NCBI RefSeq assembly: GCF_900094705.1
Contig: NZ_FMAR01000002.1
Coordinates: 372,001 to 436,000, forward strand
Reading direction: 5' to 3'
DNA length: 64,000 bases
Source of the DNA: Chitinophaga costaii
GTDB taxonomy: Bacteria; Bacteroidota; Bacteroidia; Chitinophagales; Chitinophagaceae
Part shown: piece by piece, positions 45,492-53,256 of the stretch
How the letters are laid out: every line of letters begins with the position of its first letter
Position numbering within the stretch: position 1 is the stretch's first letter
Program-made: the position numbers and the translations under genes
Notes under the pieces: model-generated
What the model saw: only the letters and a program-made list of their open reading frames with translations
What the model was told of the DNA's origin: nothing
Database searches by the model: none

Positions 45492-46151
45492 ATGCCTGCT
45501 ACTGCAACGGAAAAATTTTTGCTTCAACTCCGTAAACATAACAACAAGGAATGGTTTGATGCGCACAAAAAGGATTACTTGGCTGCCAAATTGGATTTTG
45601 AGCAACTGGTACAACAACTGCTGGATGGCCTTGCACAGCAAGACCCCACGATGGCAGCATTGCAGGTGAAAGACTGTGTATTCCGCATCTACAAGGATGT
45701 ACGTTTTTCCAAGGACAAAACACCTTACAAAACCAACATGGGCGCCAGTTTTCAGGCAGGCGGAAAGAAGTCGGTGAAGGCTGGATACTACTTTCATTAT
45801 GAGCCAGGAGGGCATAGCTTCGCTGGAGGTGGCCTATGGATGCCCGCAGCACCGGAGTTGAAAAAGGTTAGGCAGGAAATTGATTACAACTTCAACGAAT
45901 TCCAGGAAATCATTGAAGAAAAGAATTTTAAAAAATACTTCGGAAAGTTAGGCGGGGAGGTATTGAAAACAGTTCCCCAGGGGTATACTGCCGATAATCC
46001 GGCCATAGCGGTTTTGAGGTATAAAAGTTTTACAGTAAATCATCATCTTACGGATGAATCTTGTACTAAACCAGGCATTGCCAAAGAAATACTTAAAAGT
46101 TTTGCAGCTATGCAATCCTTACTGATATTCCTGAACCGTGCATTGGAATAG
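45492..46151 (+). CDS. DUF2461 family protein
   Basis: Cytoplasmic protein of 219 residues matching DUF2461 (TIGR02453). The conserved parts are FLLQLRKHNNKEWFDAHKKDY near the N-terminus, RIYKDVRFSKDKTPYKTNMGA in the middle and GYYFHYEPGGHSFAGGGLWMP. The function of the family is not known to me; members occur in many bacteria and some fungi. It is transcribed divergently from gntR, 106 bases away, and may be a single gene. Confidence 0.9.
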   Translation: MPATATEKFLLQLRKHNNKEWFDAHKKDYLAAKLDFEQLVQQLLDGLAQQDPTMAALQVKDCVFRIYKDVRFSKDKTPYKTNMGASFQAGGKKSVKAGYYFHYEPGGHSFAGGGLWMPAAPELKKVRQEIDYNFNEFQEIIEEKNFKKYFGKLGGEVLKTVPQGYTADNPAIAVLRYKSFTVNHHLTDESCTKPGIAKEILKSFAAMQSLLIFLNRALE

Positions 46152-46163
46152 ACAATGGAATGT

Positions 46164-46238
46164 ATTAAGTAGTAAGTAGGATGAATGGTGCAGAAACGAG
46201 TGCTATGCCCGCTTACCCATATACTAATACTACTTAAT
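46164..46238. repeat. 75-base inverted-repeat element between convergent genes
   Basis: ATTAAGTAGTA (46164-46174) and TACTACTTAAT (46228-46238) are perfect 11-base inverted arms 53 bases apart. It lies between DUF2461 and the convergent 83-residue orphan. It could be a remnant of a small inverted-repeat element or a long-loop terminator; there is no flanking target duplication that I can see. Confidence 0.4.
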
Positions 46239-46263
46239 GAAAGATACTAGCAGAACTTACAAT

Positions 46264-46515
46264 TTAGTTTTTGTGAATAACAAACTCAAAAGGACGTGCT
46301 TTGCGATTCTTGAGCAAGCATTCTTTTTCCGTTTTGTTGTGTGCAAATTTCTGAGTGTACACATTGGCCACTTCGATAATGGGAATAATGCCGTCCAGGG
46401 TGTCTTTCTGATCGACAATCGTCATAATCCTCGAAACCTGGGAAGAAAAATTGTTACTCCATTCTTCGGTAAATTTTTGCATTAACAGGAGTTCGCGATT
46501 GGTGTTCGTTTTCAT
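46264..46515 (-). CDS. small hypothetical protein, 83 residues
   Basis: Unrecognised soluble protein without signal or membrane segment; basic C-terminal end (KNRKARPFEFVIHKN). The composition is plausible for a real gene and there is room for a promoter: CAAAGATG (46620-46627, minus-strand -7 element with one mismatch), with CAA 19 bases further at 46647-46649. This would leave a leader of about 100 bases. Three copies of the direct repeat TTAGGATTTT or TAGGATTTT lie just upstream of the start. Confidence 0.45.
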   Translation of the reverse strand: MKTNTNRELLLMQKFTEEWSNNFSSQVSRIMTIVDQKDTLDGIIPIIEVANVYTQKFAHNKTEKECLLKNRKARPFEFVIHKN

Positions 46516-47017
46516 AGGTTAGGATTTTTAAACTTAGGATTTTAGGATTTTAATAGTTTTCAATACGACTTCGAAACGATCCAAGCGGTTTAGTGCCCGG
46601 GTGCATAGGATTATGTTTCCAAAGATGTAAGAATTCCAGCACAATTCAATACTACTTCTGTGTAGTTTTTCGTTGTATTACTTTAATAAAATATTGAATA
46701 TATTAAAGATACAACGGTTGAGTTCACTACTTTTCTGCGTTTATTTTAAGGAATTGTAGAATTATTGAATAAAAAAGCATCACAGTACCGTGATACTTGT
46801 GTTACAAGAGCATTTTTGGCATGCATGTCAGTTGAAGAGAGTCTCAAATCAAGACTTGTTGTGGAATGAGAACGGGAATATGCAGTTGATTTTCACAGCA
46901 AAACTTTCGTAACTGCTATTGATATGGCTAAGGTTGATACATATGCAGCCTCTATAACGATGGATAAAATAAAGGCCTGGTTTTTTCAACCAAGCCTTCA
47001 TTATAATAGAAGAAAAA
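46516..47017. other. 502-base intergenic region
   Basis: Between the 83-residue orphan and asd, both on the reverse strand. It holds the TAGGATTTT direct repeats (about 46516-46552), an imperfect 16-base palindrome at 46779-46794 (ATCAC.GTAC.GTGAT pattern) and the asd terminator. No gene is supported. Confidence 0.5.
46971..46998 (-). terminator. terminator of asd
   Basis: Read on the minus strand, AAGGCTTGGTT pairs with AACCAGGCCTT (one G-U), followed by a T-rich stretch. It lies 20 bases after the asd stop codon. Confidence 0.8.
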
Positions 47018-48007
47018 TTACAACCAATTTTTTGCGGCCAGGTATTCCGCAATCTGTACCGCATTGGTAGCAGCGCCTTTGCGCAGATTGTCCGATACAA
47101 TCCAGAGATTGATGGTTTTATCCTGGGTTTCGTCGCGGCGGATGCGGCCTACAAATACCTCATCGCGGTCGTGGGCGTCTATGGGCATAGGGTATTTGCC
47201 TTGGGCAGGGTCATCTACCACCACCACGCCGGAGGTGTTTTCCAGGATGGAACGCACATCTGCCAGGTCATATTCCCTATTAAATTCCACATTCACCGAT
47301 TCGCTGTGTCCTCCAATTACGGGTATGCGTACTGTGGTGGCCGTTACTTTAATGTTATCATCGCCGATGATTTTTATAGTTTCTTTCACCATTTTCATTT
47401 CTTCCTTGGTGTAACCATTGTCAGTAAAAACATCGATCTGCGGGATCACATTTAGATCTATCTGGTGAGCATAAGCTTTTTCTCCTGTTATGCCCGCGCG
47501 CTCGTTCATAAGCTGAGTCACCGCTTTTACGCCGGTGCCGGTTACCGATTGGTAGGTGGATACTACTACTCGTTTTATACCATATTTTTTATGCAGTGGA
47601 TTTAGCACGAGTACCATTTGTATGGTAGAGCAGTTGGGATTGGCAATGATCTTGTCGGCAGTAGTGATGGTATCTCCATTGATCTCTGGGACTACCAGTT
47701 TTTTGGTAGGATCCATACGCCAGGCGGAAGAGTTATCAATAACCGTAATACCGGCTTCTGCAAATTTGGGCGCCCACTCCAGAGAAGTAGTCCCACCGGC
47801 GGAAAAGATCGCTACGTTAGGCTGGAGCGCAATGGCTGTTGTCGCGCTCACAATCTTATAGGATTTGCCCTTAAATGTTACTTCCTTACCCACCGATTTT
47901 TCGGAGGCTACTGGAATCAATTCGGTAACTGGGAAATTTCGTTCCGCAAGCACTTGTAACATTTTTGAGCCTACCAGTCCGGTAGCTCCTACAACGGCAA
48001 CTTTCAT
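47018..48007 (-). CDS. asd: aspartate-semialdehyde dehydrogenase
   Basis: Cytoplasmic NADPH-dependent enzyme that makes aspartate semialdehyde for lysine/diaminopimelate, threonine and methionine synthesis. At 329 residues it is full length. Seen are the nucleotide motif VVGATGLVGSKML at 5-17, the phosphate-binding SAGG (69-72), DNSSAWRMD (91-99), the catalytic Cys126 in NPNCSTIQ, TYQSVTGTG, and RIPVIGGHSESVNVEF with the catalytic His. Single gene. Confidence 0.97.
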   Translation of the reverse strand: MKVAVVGATGLVGSKMLQVLAERNFPVTELIPVASEKSVGKEVTFKGKSYKIVSATTAIALQPNVAIFSAGGTTSLEWAPKFAEAGITVIDNSSAWRMDPTKKLVVPEINGDTITTADKIIANPNCSTIQMVLVLNPLHKKYGIKRVVVSTYQSVTGTGVKAVTQLMNERAGITGEKAYAHQIDLNVIPQIDVFTDNGYTKEEMKMVKETIKIIGDDNIKVTATTVRIPVIGGHSESVNVEFNREYDLADVRSILENTSGVVVVDDPAQGKYPMPIDAHDRDEVFVGRIRRDETQDKTINLWIVSDNLRKGAATNAVQIAEYLAAKNWL

Positions 48008-48172
48008 TTTTATGAAATTTATTTTAGGACCGTAAAATTAAGACTTGGGAAGCGTTTTTTCGCTGCGAACAGGGAATTTTAGGAGAAATGCAGGAATAAC
48101 GGTCATTTCAGCGGCAGTATTAGAGAAATTCCAACGGATGGGAAGAATAGCAGGTATAGCTGAGGCTAGGAT

Positions 48173-48526
48173 CTAGCGGGGAAATACGAAAGCACCTACA
48201 ACTGCATCGAAATAAACCTCCTTTTGCACGGGAAGGCCGGTAGACTGTACCAGGGCCTGAATCGTGAGGTAGGCCATCATGGTATTGTCTGTGGCGGCAT
48301 CGGACTTAATGTTAAGTATATGCACCGTGAGACCGTTGCACTTGGGGCAATGATCCAGAAAATATTGGCAGCCGAATAAAATACCGGCTCGCCACCCATC
48401 ATACACATCATGGATGCGCAAAGTAGTAGCGGAGGTATTGGTATGTACGTTACTTTCCAACACTACCTCACCGTAACAACCGTTGACCTTTGCCGGATTG
48501 GAGAATTTGCCGCTACCTGTTTTCAT
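48173..48526 (-). CDS. hypothetical protein, 117 residues, with CPKC motif
   Basis: No family recognised. The protein is soluble, without a signal peptide, and has four cysteines: one near residue 17, one near 53 and the pair in HCPKC near 60-63. A metal-binding site is possible but not shown. The start codon ATG 48526 is clear and the next gene upstream is divergent. Codon use looks like that of the neighbours. Confidence 0.5.
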   Translation of the reverse strand: MKTGSGKFSNPAKVNGCYGEVVLESNVHTNTSATTLRIHDVYDGWRAGILFGCQYFLDHCPKCNGLTVHILNIKSDAATDNTMMAYLTIQALVQSTGLPVQKEVYFDAVVGAFVFPR

Positions 48527-48602
48527 GGCAATTTTTTCAGGAAGTTAACAGTTTACGGGGAGTAAATGCGTTTGCAATCCATTGATATTTTCCGTTAACA
48601 AT

Positions 48603-48631
48603 TTTGAAGGATTTGAGTGATGATAAATTTG
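48603..48631 (+). promoter_or_regulatory. promoter of the lamin-tail protein gene
   Basis: TTTG (48603-48606), 17 bases, TAAATTTG (48624-48631). The -7 element is an exact match; the spacing is at the short end. A transcript from about 48638 gives a leader of about 47 bases to ATG 48685. Confidence 0.5.
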
Positions 48632-48684
48632 GACCATTGCAGTGAAATATTTGGAACAAATTGTTTTGTCAAACCCTAACCGTT

Positions 48685-51600
48685 ATGTGGAACACCATTG
48701 TTTGGAAGCGCATGGTAGCGACGTCCTGTTTATTATGCACCATTTATTTGTGTTTATTTTGTTCCTGGGCCAATGCCCAGGGCCTTCGGCAAAATTTTGA
48801 TACGGGTACAGTGGTACCGTCATCGGTATGGCAGGGAACTGACACTGCCTGGATCATAAGTGAAGGCAGGCTGCAAAGTCATTGGCAGCAAGTGAAAAGT
48901 TCTTTTTATCTCTCCACGCAGCATCCTTTACAAGCGGATAGCTGGGAATGGTGGATGAAGTTGGGATTTAATCCCTCTTCTCAAAATTATGTTGATATTT
49001 TTTTGCTGGCAGACACGTTGAATTTATTATCGTCTGCAGTGAGTGGTTACTTTGTACGTGTAGGCAATACGGCGGATGAAGTTAGCCTCTATCACCTGTC
49101 CGCTGGTCAGCCTGCCGTGAAGCTCATAGATGGGACAGATGGTGTGCTAAACCATGCATCTAATACGCTAAAAGTACGGGTAATGCGGCATGGCGGGCAT
49201 TGGGAAATGCAGATAGCGTTGGGCAATACAGCAAATTATGACACTGTGCATACAGCGGTGGATAGCAGTGCAGGGGCTGGTGGATATTTTGGACTTGCGA
49301 TAAAACAATCCACCGCCTCTTTTTTTGAGAAGCATTATTTTGATGATTTCGTAGTAGGTGAGTGGAAGGACACTACGGCCTTACCGCCCGATACGGTGAT
49401 AACACCGCCGGATACGGTTGTAACACCACCAATAACACCACCTGATACGACGGTGAATACACCGCCGGATACAGTTGTAACCCCACCGGTAACGCCACCT
49501 GATACGACGGTGATAACACCGCCGGATACGGTTGATACACCACCTGTAACACCGCCTGATACGACGGTGATAACACCGCCGGATACGGTGGTAATACCAC
49601 CAATAACACCACCTGATACGACCGTGATAACACCGCCGGATACGGTTATAACCCCACCGGTAACGCCACCTGATACGACGGTGATAACACCGCCGGATAC
49701 GGTTGATACACCACCGGTAACACCGCCTGATACGACGGTGATAACACCGCCGGATACGGTTATAACCCCACCGGTAACACCACCTGATACGACGGTGATA
49801 ACACCGCCGGATACAGTTGTAACCCCACCGGTAACGCCACCTGATACGACGGTGATAACACCGCCGGATACAGTTGTAACCCCACCGGTAACGCCACCTG
49901 ATACGACGGTGATAACACCGCCGGATACAGTTGTAACACCACCAATAACGCCACCAGATACGGTTGATACACCACCGGTAACGCCACCTGATACGACGGT
50001 GATAACACCGCCAGATACGGTTGTAACACCACCAATAACGCCACCTGATACGACGGTGATAACACCGCAGGATACAGTTGTAACCCCACCGGTAACGCCA
50101 CCTGATACGACGGTGATAACACCGCCGGATACAGTTGTAACACCACCAATAACGCCACCTGATACGACGGTGATAACACCGCCGGATACGGTTGTAGCCC
50201 CACCGGTAACGCCACCTGATACGACGGTGATAACACCGCCGGATACGGTTGTAACCCCACCGGTAACACCGCCTGATACGACGGTGATAACACCGCCGGA
50301 TACGGTTGTAACCCCACCGGTAACGCCACCTGATACGACGGTGATAACACCGCCGGATACGGTTGTAACACCACCAATAACACCACCTGATACGACGGTA
50401 ACTCCCCTGCCAACGCACATTGTAGGAAGAGCACCTGTTTTATACAATTTAATTATTAACGAAATCCTCCCAGACCCAACGCCCGTCGTACAGCTGCCTG
50501 GATACCGGTTTGTGGAGTTGCGCAACCGGAGCCAGGATACATTGCAGCTTCAGGGTTGTACCATCGGCAATCGCATACGCCAAAGCGTGTTGCCGCAATA
50601 CGCTTTGGCGCCGGATAGTTTGCTCATTGTGTGCGATGTAGCCGCGGTGAGCAGTTATTTAAAGTTTGGTGCTACCGTGGGCGTAAGGTCTTTCCCTGCA
50701 TTTAAAACAGCGGATACCATTTTGTTGCGAAATGCAACCGGCGTGCTGCTACACGTGGTAGCCTACAATAAAAACACTTATAAAAACGAAGACTTTTCAA
50801 AAGGAGGGCATAGCCTGGAAATAATATCGGACGCAACGCCCTGCAGTGGGGGAGAAAACTGGTCGGCATCTACAGCCCCAAGCGGAGGCTCTCCAGGAAA
50901 AAGAAATACAGTCGATGGGGAGATACAACCCATGTTGCCTGACCTATTGCAAGTATTTCCTTTAGATAGTCTGCACCTGCAACTAACATTTTCAGCTACG
51001 CTGGATAGCGCTATGGCAATGGATTTGCAGCATTATCAGTTTAAAAATAACGCTTTGCAGGCGTTACAGGCAGATGTGGTAGGGCCTTTGTGGGATGAGG
51101 TACACCTGGTTTTAAAAAATCCGCTACAACAAGGTATATTATACACGCTCTCCACACGTGGAATTGTTGATTGCAACGGGCTTGAAAGCGGTCTTAAAAA
51201 CGAAGCTTCCTTTGCATGCACTGGCATACCGGATAGCCTGGATATTATATTTAATGAAGTGATGTATGATCCGTTACCAGGGGTGCCACAATTTATTGAA
51301 ATTTATAACCGCAGTAAACAGGCTGTAGACCTTTCCCACTTGTATTGGGTGATGCAGGATAAATACGGAGCGGATAAAAATGTACTCCCCCTTTCCGGCA
51401 AGCCGGCTTTACTGCTAAGCGGGGCGTATGCGGTGATCAGTAACGATCCGGGAGTGCTTTGTCAGCAAGCGGTGTGTGGATTGGAAAGTCCCCTGCTAAC
51501 GGTACACCTACCGCAACTGTCGAACGATGGAGCGGCCATGCTGCTGCGGTATGATGGGCATGGACTGGATGCATTTGCGTATTCGCCAGATATGCAGTTT

Positions 51601-52074
51601 GGGTTACTATCTAATGCCAAAGGTATTTCACTGGAACGTATAGATCCGGAGGTGGCTACCCTGGCGGCTAATAATTGGCATTCTGCTGCAGCAAGTGCTG
51701 GTTACAGCACACCTGGCCGTAAAAATTCGCAGGCAGCAGGATTGGGACAGGAGGTAACTGGGTGGTCAGTGGCCCCATCCACTTTTTCACCAGACCATGA
51801 TGGGATGGACGATCAGGCTTTCATAGATTACTTGCAGCCTCTGCCTGGCTTTATGGCAAACATCACTTTGTTTGATGCCAATGGCCGGGTAGTGCGGGAG
51901 CTGGTGCGTAACAGCCTGCTGGGTACACAGGGCCGGTTTGTATGGGATGGATTGAACGATCGGGGAGAACAATTGCCGGCAGGAGTTTACATAATTTATG
52001 CGGCTATCTTTAACCAGGAAGGGTCGGTGAAATATTGGAAACAGCCTTTGGTACTAGCCCGGCGGCTGAAATAA
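48685..52074 (+). CDS. exported lamin-tail domain protein with a PPDTTV repeat linker and C-terminal sorting-type domain
   Basis: Surface or secreted protein. The start at ATG 48685 is preferred over TTG 48661; signal peptide ending in ANAQ near residue 32. Order (residues from 48661): a concanavalin/LamG-like domain (about 40-235) and a proline/threonine-rich linker of 19-residue repeats (about 243-582). A first lamin-tail-like domain (about 590-755: NLIINEILPDP, GYRFVELRNRS), a linker domain and a second lamin-tail domain follow (about 858-1020: DIIFNEVMYDPLP, QFIEIYNRSK). The C-terminus is FlgD-like/gliding-type (about 1037-1137: VAPSTFSPDHDGMDDQ, GRFVWDGLNDRG, LPAGVYIIYA), which in Bacteroidota is usual for type IX secretion cargo. 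Function unknown; adhesion or polymer binding is plausible. Confidence 0.88.
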   Translation: MWNTIVWKRMVATSCLLCTIYLCLFCSWANAQGLRQNFDTGTVVPSSVWQGTDTAWIISEGRLQSHWQQVKSSFYLSTQHPLQADSWEWWMKLGFNPSSQNYVDIFLLADTLNLLSSAVSGYFVRVGNTADEVSLYHLSAGQPAVKLIDGTDGVLNHASNTLKVRVMRHGGHWEMQIALGNTANYDTVHTAVDSSAGAGGYFGLAIKQSTASFFEKHYFDDFVVGEWKDTTALPPDTVITPPDTVVTPPITPPDTTVNTPPDTVVTPPVTPPDTTVITPPDTVDTPPVTPPDTTVITPPDTVVIPPITPPDTTVITPPDTVITPPVTPPDTTVITPPDTVDTPPVTPPDTTVITPPDTVITPPVTPPDTTVITPPDTVVTPPVTPPDTTVITPPDTVVTPPVTPPDTTVITPPDTVVTPPITPPDTVDTPPVTPPDTTVITPPDTVVTPPITPPDTTVITPQDTVVTPPVTPPDTTVITPPDTVVTPPITPPDTTVITPPDTVVAPPVTPPDTTVITPPDTVVTPPVTPPDTTVITPPDTVVTPPVTPPDTTVITPPDTVVTPPITPPDTTVTPLPTHIVGRAPVLYNLIINEILPDPTPVVQLPGYRFVELRNRSQDTLQLQGCTIGNRIRQSVLPQYALAPDSLLIVCDVAAVSSYLKFGATVGVRSFPAFKTADTILLRNATGVLLHVVAYNKNTYKNEDFSKGGHSLEIISDATPCSGGENWSASTAPSGGSPGKRNTVDGEIQPMLPDLLQVFPLDSLHLQLTFSATLDSAMAMDLQHYQFKNNALQALQADVVGPLWDEVHLVLKNPLQQGILYTLSTRGIVDCNGLESGLKNEASFACTGIPDSLDIIFNEVMYDPLPGVPQFIEIYNRSKQAVDLSHLYWVMQDKYGADKNVLPLSGKPALLLSGAYAVISNDPGVLCQQAVCGLESPLLTVHLPQLSNDGAAMLLRYDGHGLDAFAYSPDMQFGLLSNAKGISLERIDPEVATLAANNWHSAAASAGYSTPGRKNSQAAGLGQEVTGWSVAPSTFSPDHDGMDDQAFIDYLQPLPGFMANITLFDANGRVVRELVRNSLLGTQGRFVWDGLNDRGEQLPAGVYIIYAAIFNQEGSVKYWKQPLVLARRLK
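49423..50402 (+). repeat. 57-bp minisatellite coding for a P/T/D-rich linker
   Basis: About 17 tandem copies of a 57-base unit coding TPPVTPPDTTVITPPDTVV, plus one copy shortened to 11 residues near 49946-49978 and a partial copy at the end. The unit length is a multiple of three, so gain or loss of copies keeps the frame. Copies differ by few bases (V/I, VV/VI/VD, one P-to-Q change). The opposite strand also stays open through the array because of the repeat, without being a gene. Confidence 0.95.
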
Positions 52075-52319
52075 TCGGTGCATTTTGGGAAAAAAACTGG
52101 GCCTGCCGCTGCATTTTCGCATCGAGTTAGCCTAGATCACTAGGGGTATGCAAGCCTGGATAATGCTACAAAAGCGGAGTGGACGGATGCCCTAATCACT
52201 TTCCCTGCGGCATTTTTTAGCGGGCCTGTTTGCCGCTAATCCGCTGCACCCTAAGCGCTTAACGCTCCTTAGAGGGGCATTTCAACTTAGCGGAAAATAA
52301 GGTCTTCCGTTCCAGCGCA

Positions 52320-52348
52320 TTGGCCAATAATTAATTTTTTTATATTTG
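52320..52348 (+). promoter_or_regulatory. promoter of the DUF5606 gene
   Basis: TTG (52320-52322), 18 bases, TATATTTG (52341-52348): an exact -7 element. The leader to ATG 52369 is about 15 bases. The remainder of the region from 52075 holds no gene. Confidence 0.6.
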
Positions 52349-52368
52349 CCCTTCCAAAAAAATTGAAT

Positions 52369-53010
52369 ATGCAGTATAGAGAGATTGTTGCAATAACCGG
52401 CCTCGGCGGTTTGTACCAATTGATAGCTAGCAAGCAAGATGGCGCTATCGTGAAATCACTGGAAGACAAAAGCTCCCGCTTTGTATCTTCCCGCGTTCAC
52501 AATTTTACCCCGCTTGAAAGCATCGAAGTATTTACCACTGGTGATAATGTGAACCTGGTATCCGTGTTTAAAGCCATGGACGAACAGGCCACCACCGAAC
52601 AACCTAACGCCAAGGCAGACAACAATGCCGTAAAAGCATACTTCAAAACCGTATTCCCTACTTTCGACGAAGAAAGAGTATACGTGAGCGATATGAAGAA
52701 AATGGTGAAATGGTATAGTATTCTGAAGGCCAACGACCTGTTAAAGTTCGACGAAATAATGGCCCCGGAAACAGCAACGGAGGAAGATGCGCCTGTAACA
52801 GCCGTGGAAGCCTCTTCTGCCGATGAAAAAGCAGCCAAGCAGCCAAAGGCCAAGAAAGCCGAAGTTTCCGAAGGCACAGTGGAGGCCTCGGTAGAAAAGC
52901 CTAAGAAAGTTACTAAGCCCAAAGCAGCCGCAGCGCCGGTAGAAGGGGAGGAAGCGACCGCTCCTAAACCAAAGAAAGCAGCAGTTAAGAAAAAGAAAGA
53001 AGAAGAATAG
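52369..53010 (+). CDS. DUF5606 family protein with lysine/alanine-rich tail
   Basis: Cytoplasmic protein of 213 residues. The start at ATG 52369 (MQYREIVAITGLGGLYQLI) is preferred over TTG 52363. The N-terminal 130 residues match the conserved DUF5606 domain of Bacteroidota (SKQDGAIVKSLED, VYVSDMKKMVKWYSIL). The rest is a low-complexity tail rich in Ala, Lys, Pro and Glu, ending KKAAVKKKKEEE, probably disordered and possibly nucleic-acid binding. Function unknown. Single gene with its own promoter. Confidence 0.88.
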   Translation: MQYREIVAITGLGGLYQLIASKQDGAIVKSLEDKSSRFVSSRVHNFTPLESIEVFTTGDNVNLVSVFKAMDEQATTEQPNAKADNNAVKAYFKTVFPTFDEERVYVSDMKKMVKWYSILKANDLLKFDEIMAPETATEEDAPVTAVEASSADEKAAKQPKAKKAEVSEGTVEASVEKPKKVTKPKAAAAPVEGEEATAPKPKKAAVKKKKEEE

Positions 53011-53019
53011 TCTTTATAA

Positions 53020-53094
53020 CCGGTTACGCAGCCAATGGCTGCCTGTACCGGTACACACCTTCACAACGTTTGCAGGTATCTCTTGCAAACGTTG
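53020..53094 (+). other. two consecutive hairpins after the DUF5606 gene
   Basis: The first: CCGGT (53020-53024) with ACCGG (53047-53051) and inner CAGCC / GGCTG around AAT. The second: CAACGTTTGCA (53064-53074) with TGCAAACGTTG (53084-53094), a perfect 11-base stem with a 9-base loop. Neither is followed by a T-run. They may be 3' processing or operator elements; the second contains the recurrent GCAAACGTT motif twice. Confidence 0.45.
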
Positions 53095-53256
53095 CCGAAG
53101 GGTGCAACATAAACCCCTGCCAAGGGTGAGGTTTACTCGCTGCTTTTGGTAAAGCATGCCATTTCCCGGTATTTTTAACGTTTTATTTAGCCAATTTCCA
53201 AACTTCCTGGTCTCCTATACTATGGCTGGCAGTTTGGATTTTTCTATTTTAGTAGC

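Noticed and set aside
49423..50402. Tandem repeats as a possible CRISPR array
   Set aside because: The units are contiguous without unique spacers, lie inside a reading frame, and no cas gene is near.
49335..50525. Open frame of 396 codons on the minus strand across the 57-bp repeats (GGVTGGVTTVSGG repeats)
   Set aside because: It is the antisense of the repetitive linker. A repeat unit of 57 bases without a stop in one frame keeps the frame open throughout; there is no start region, signal or family.
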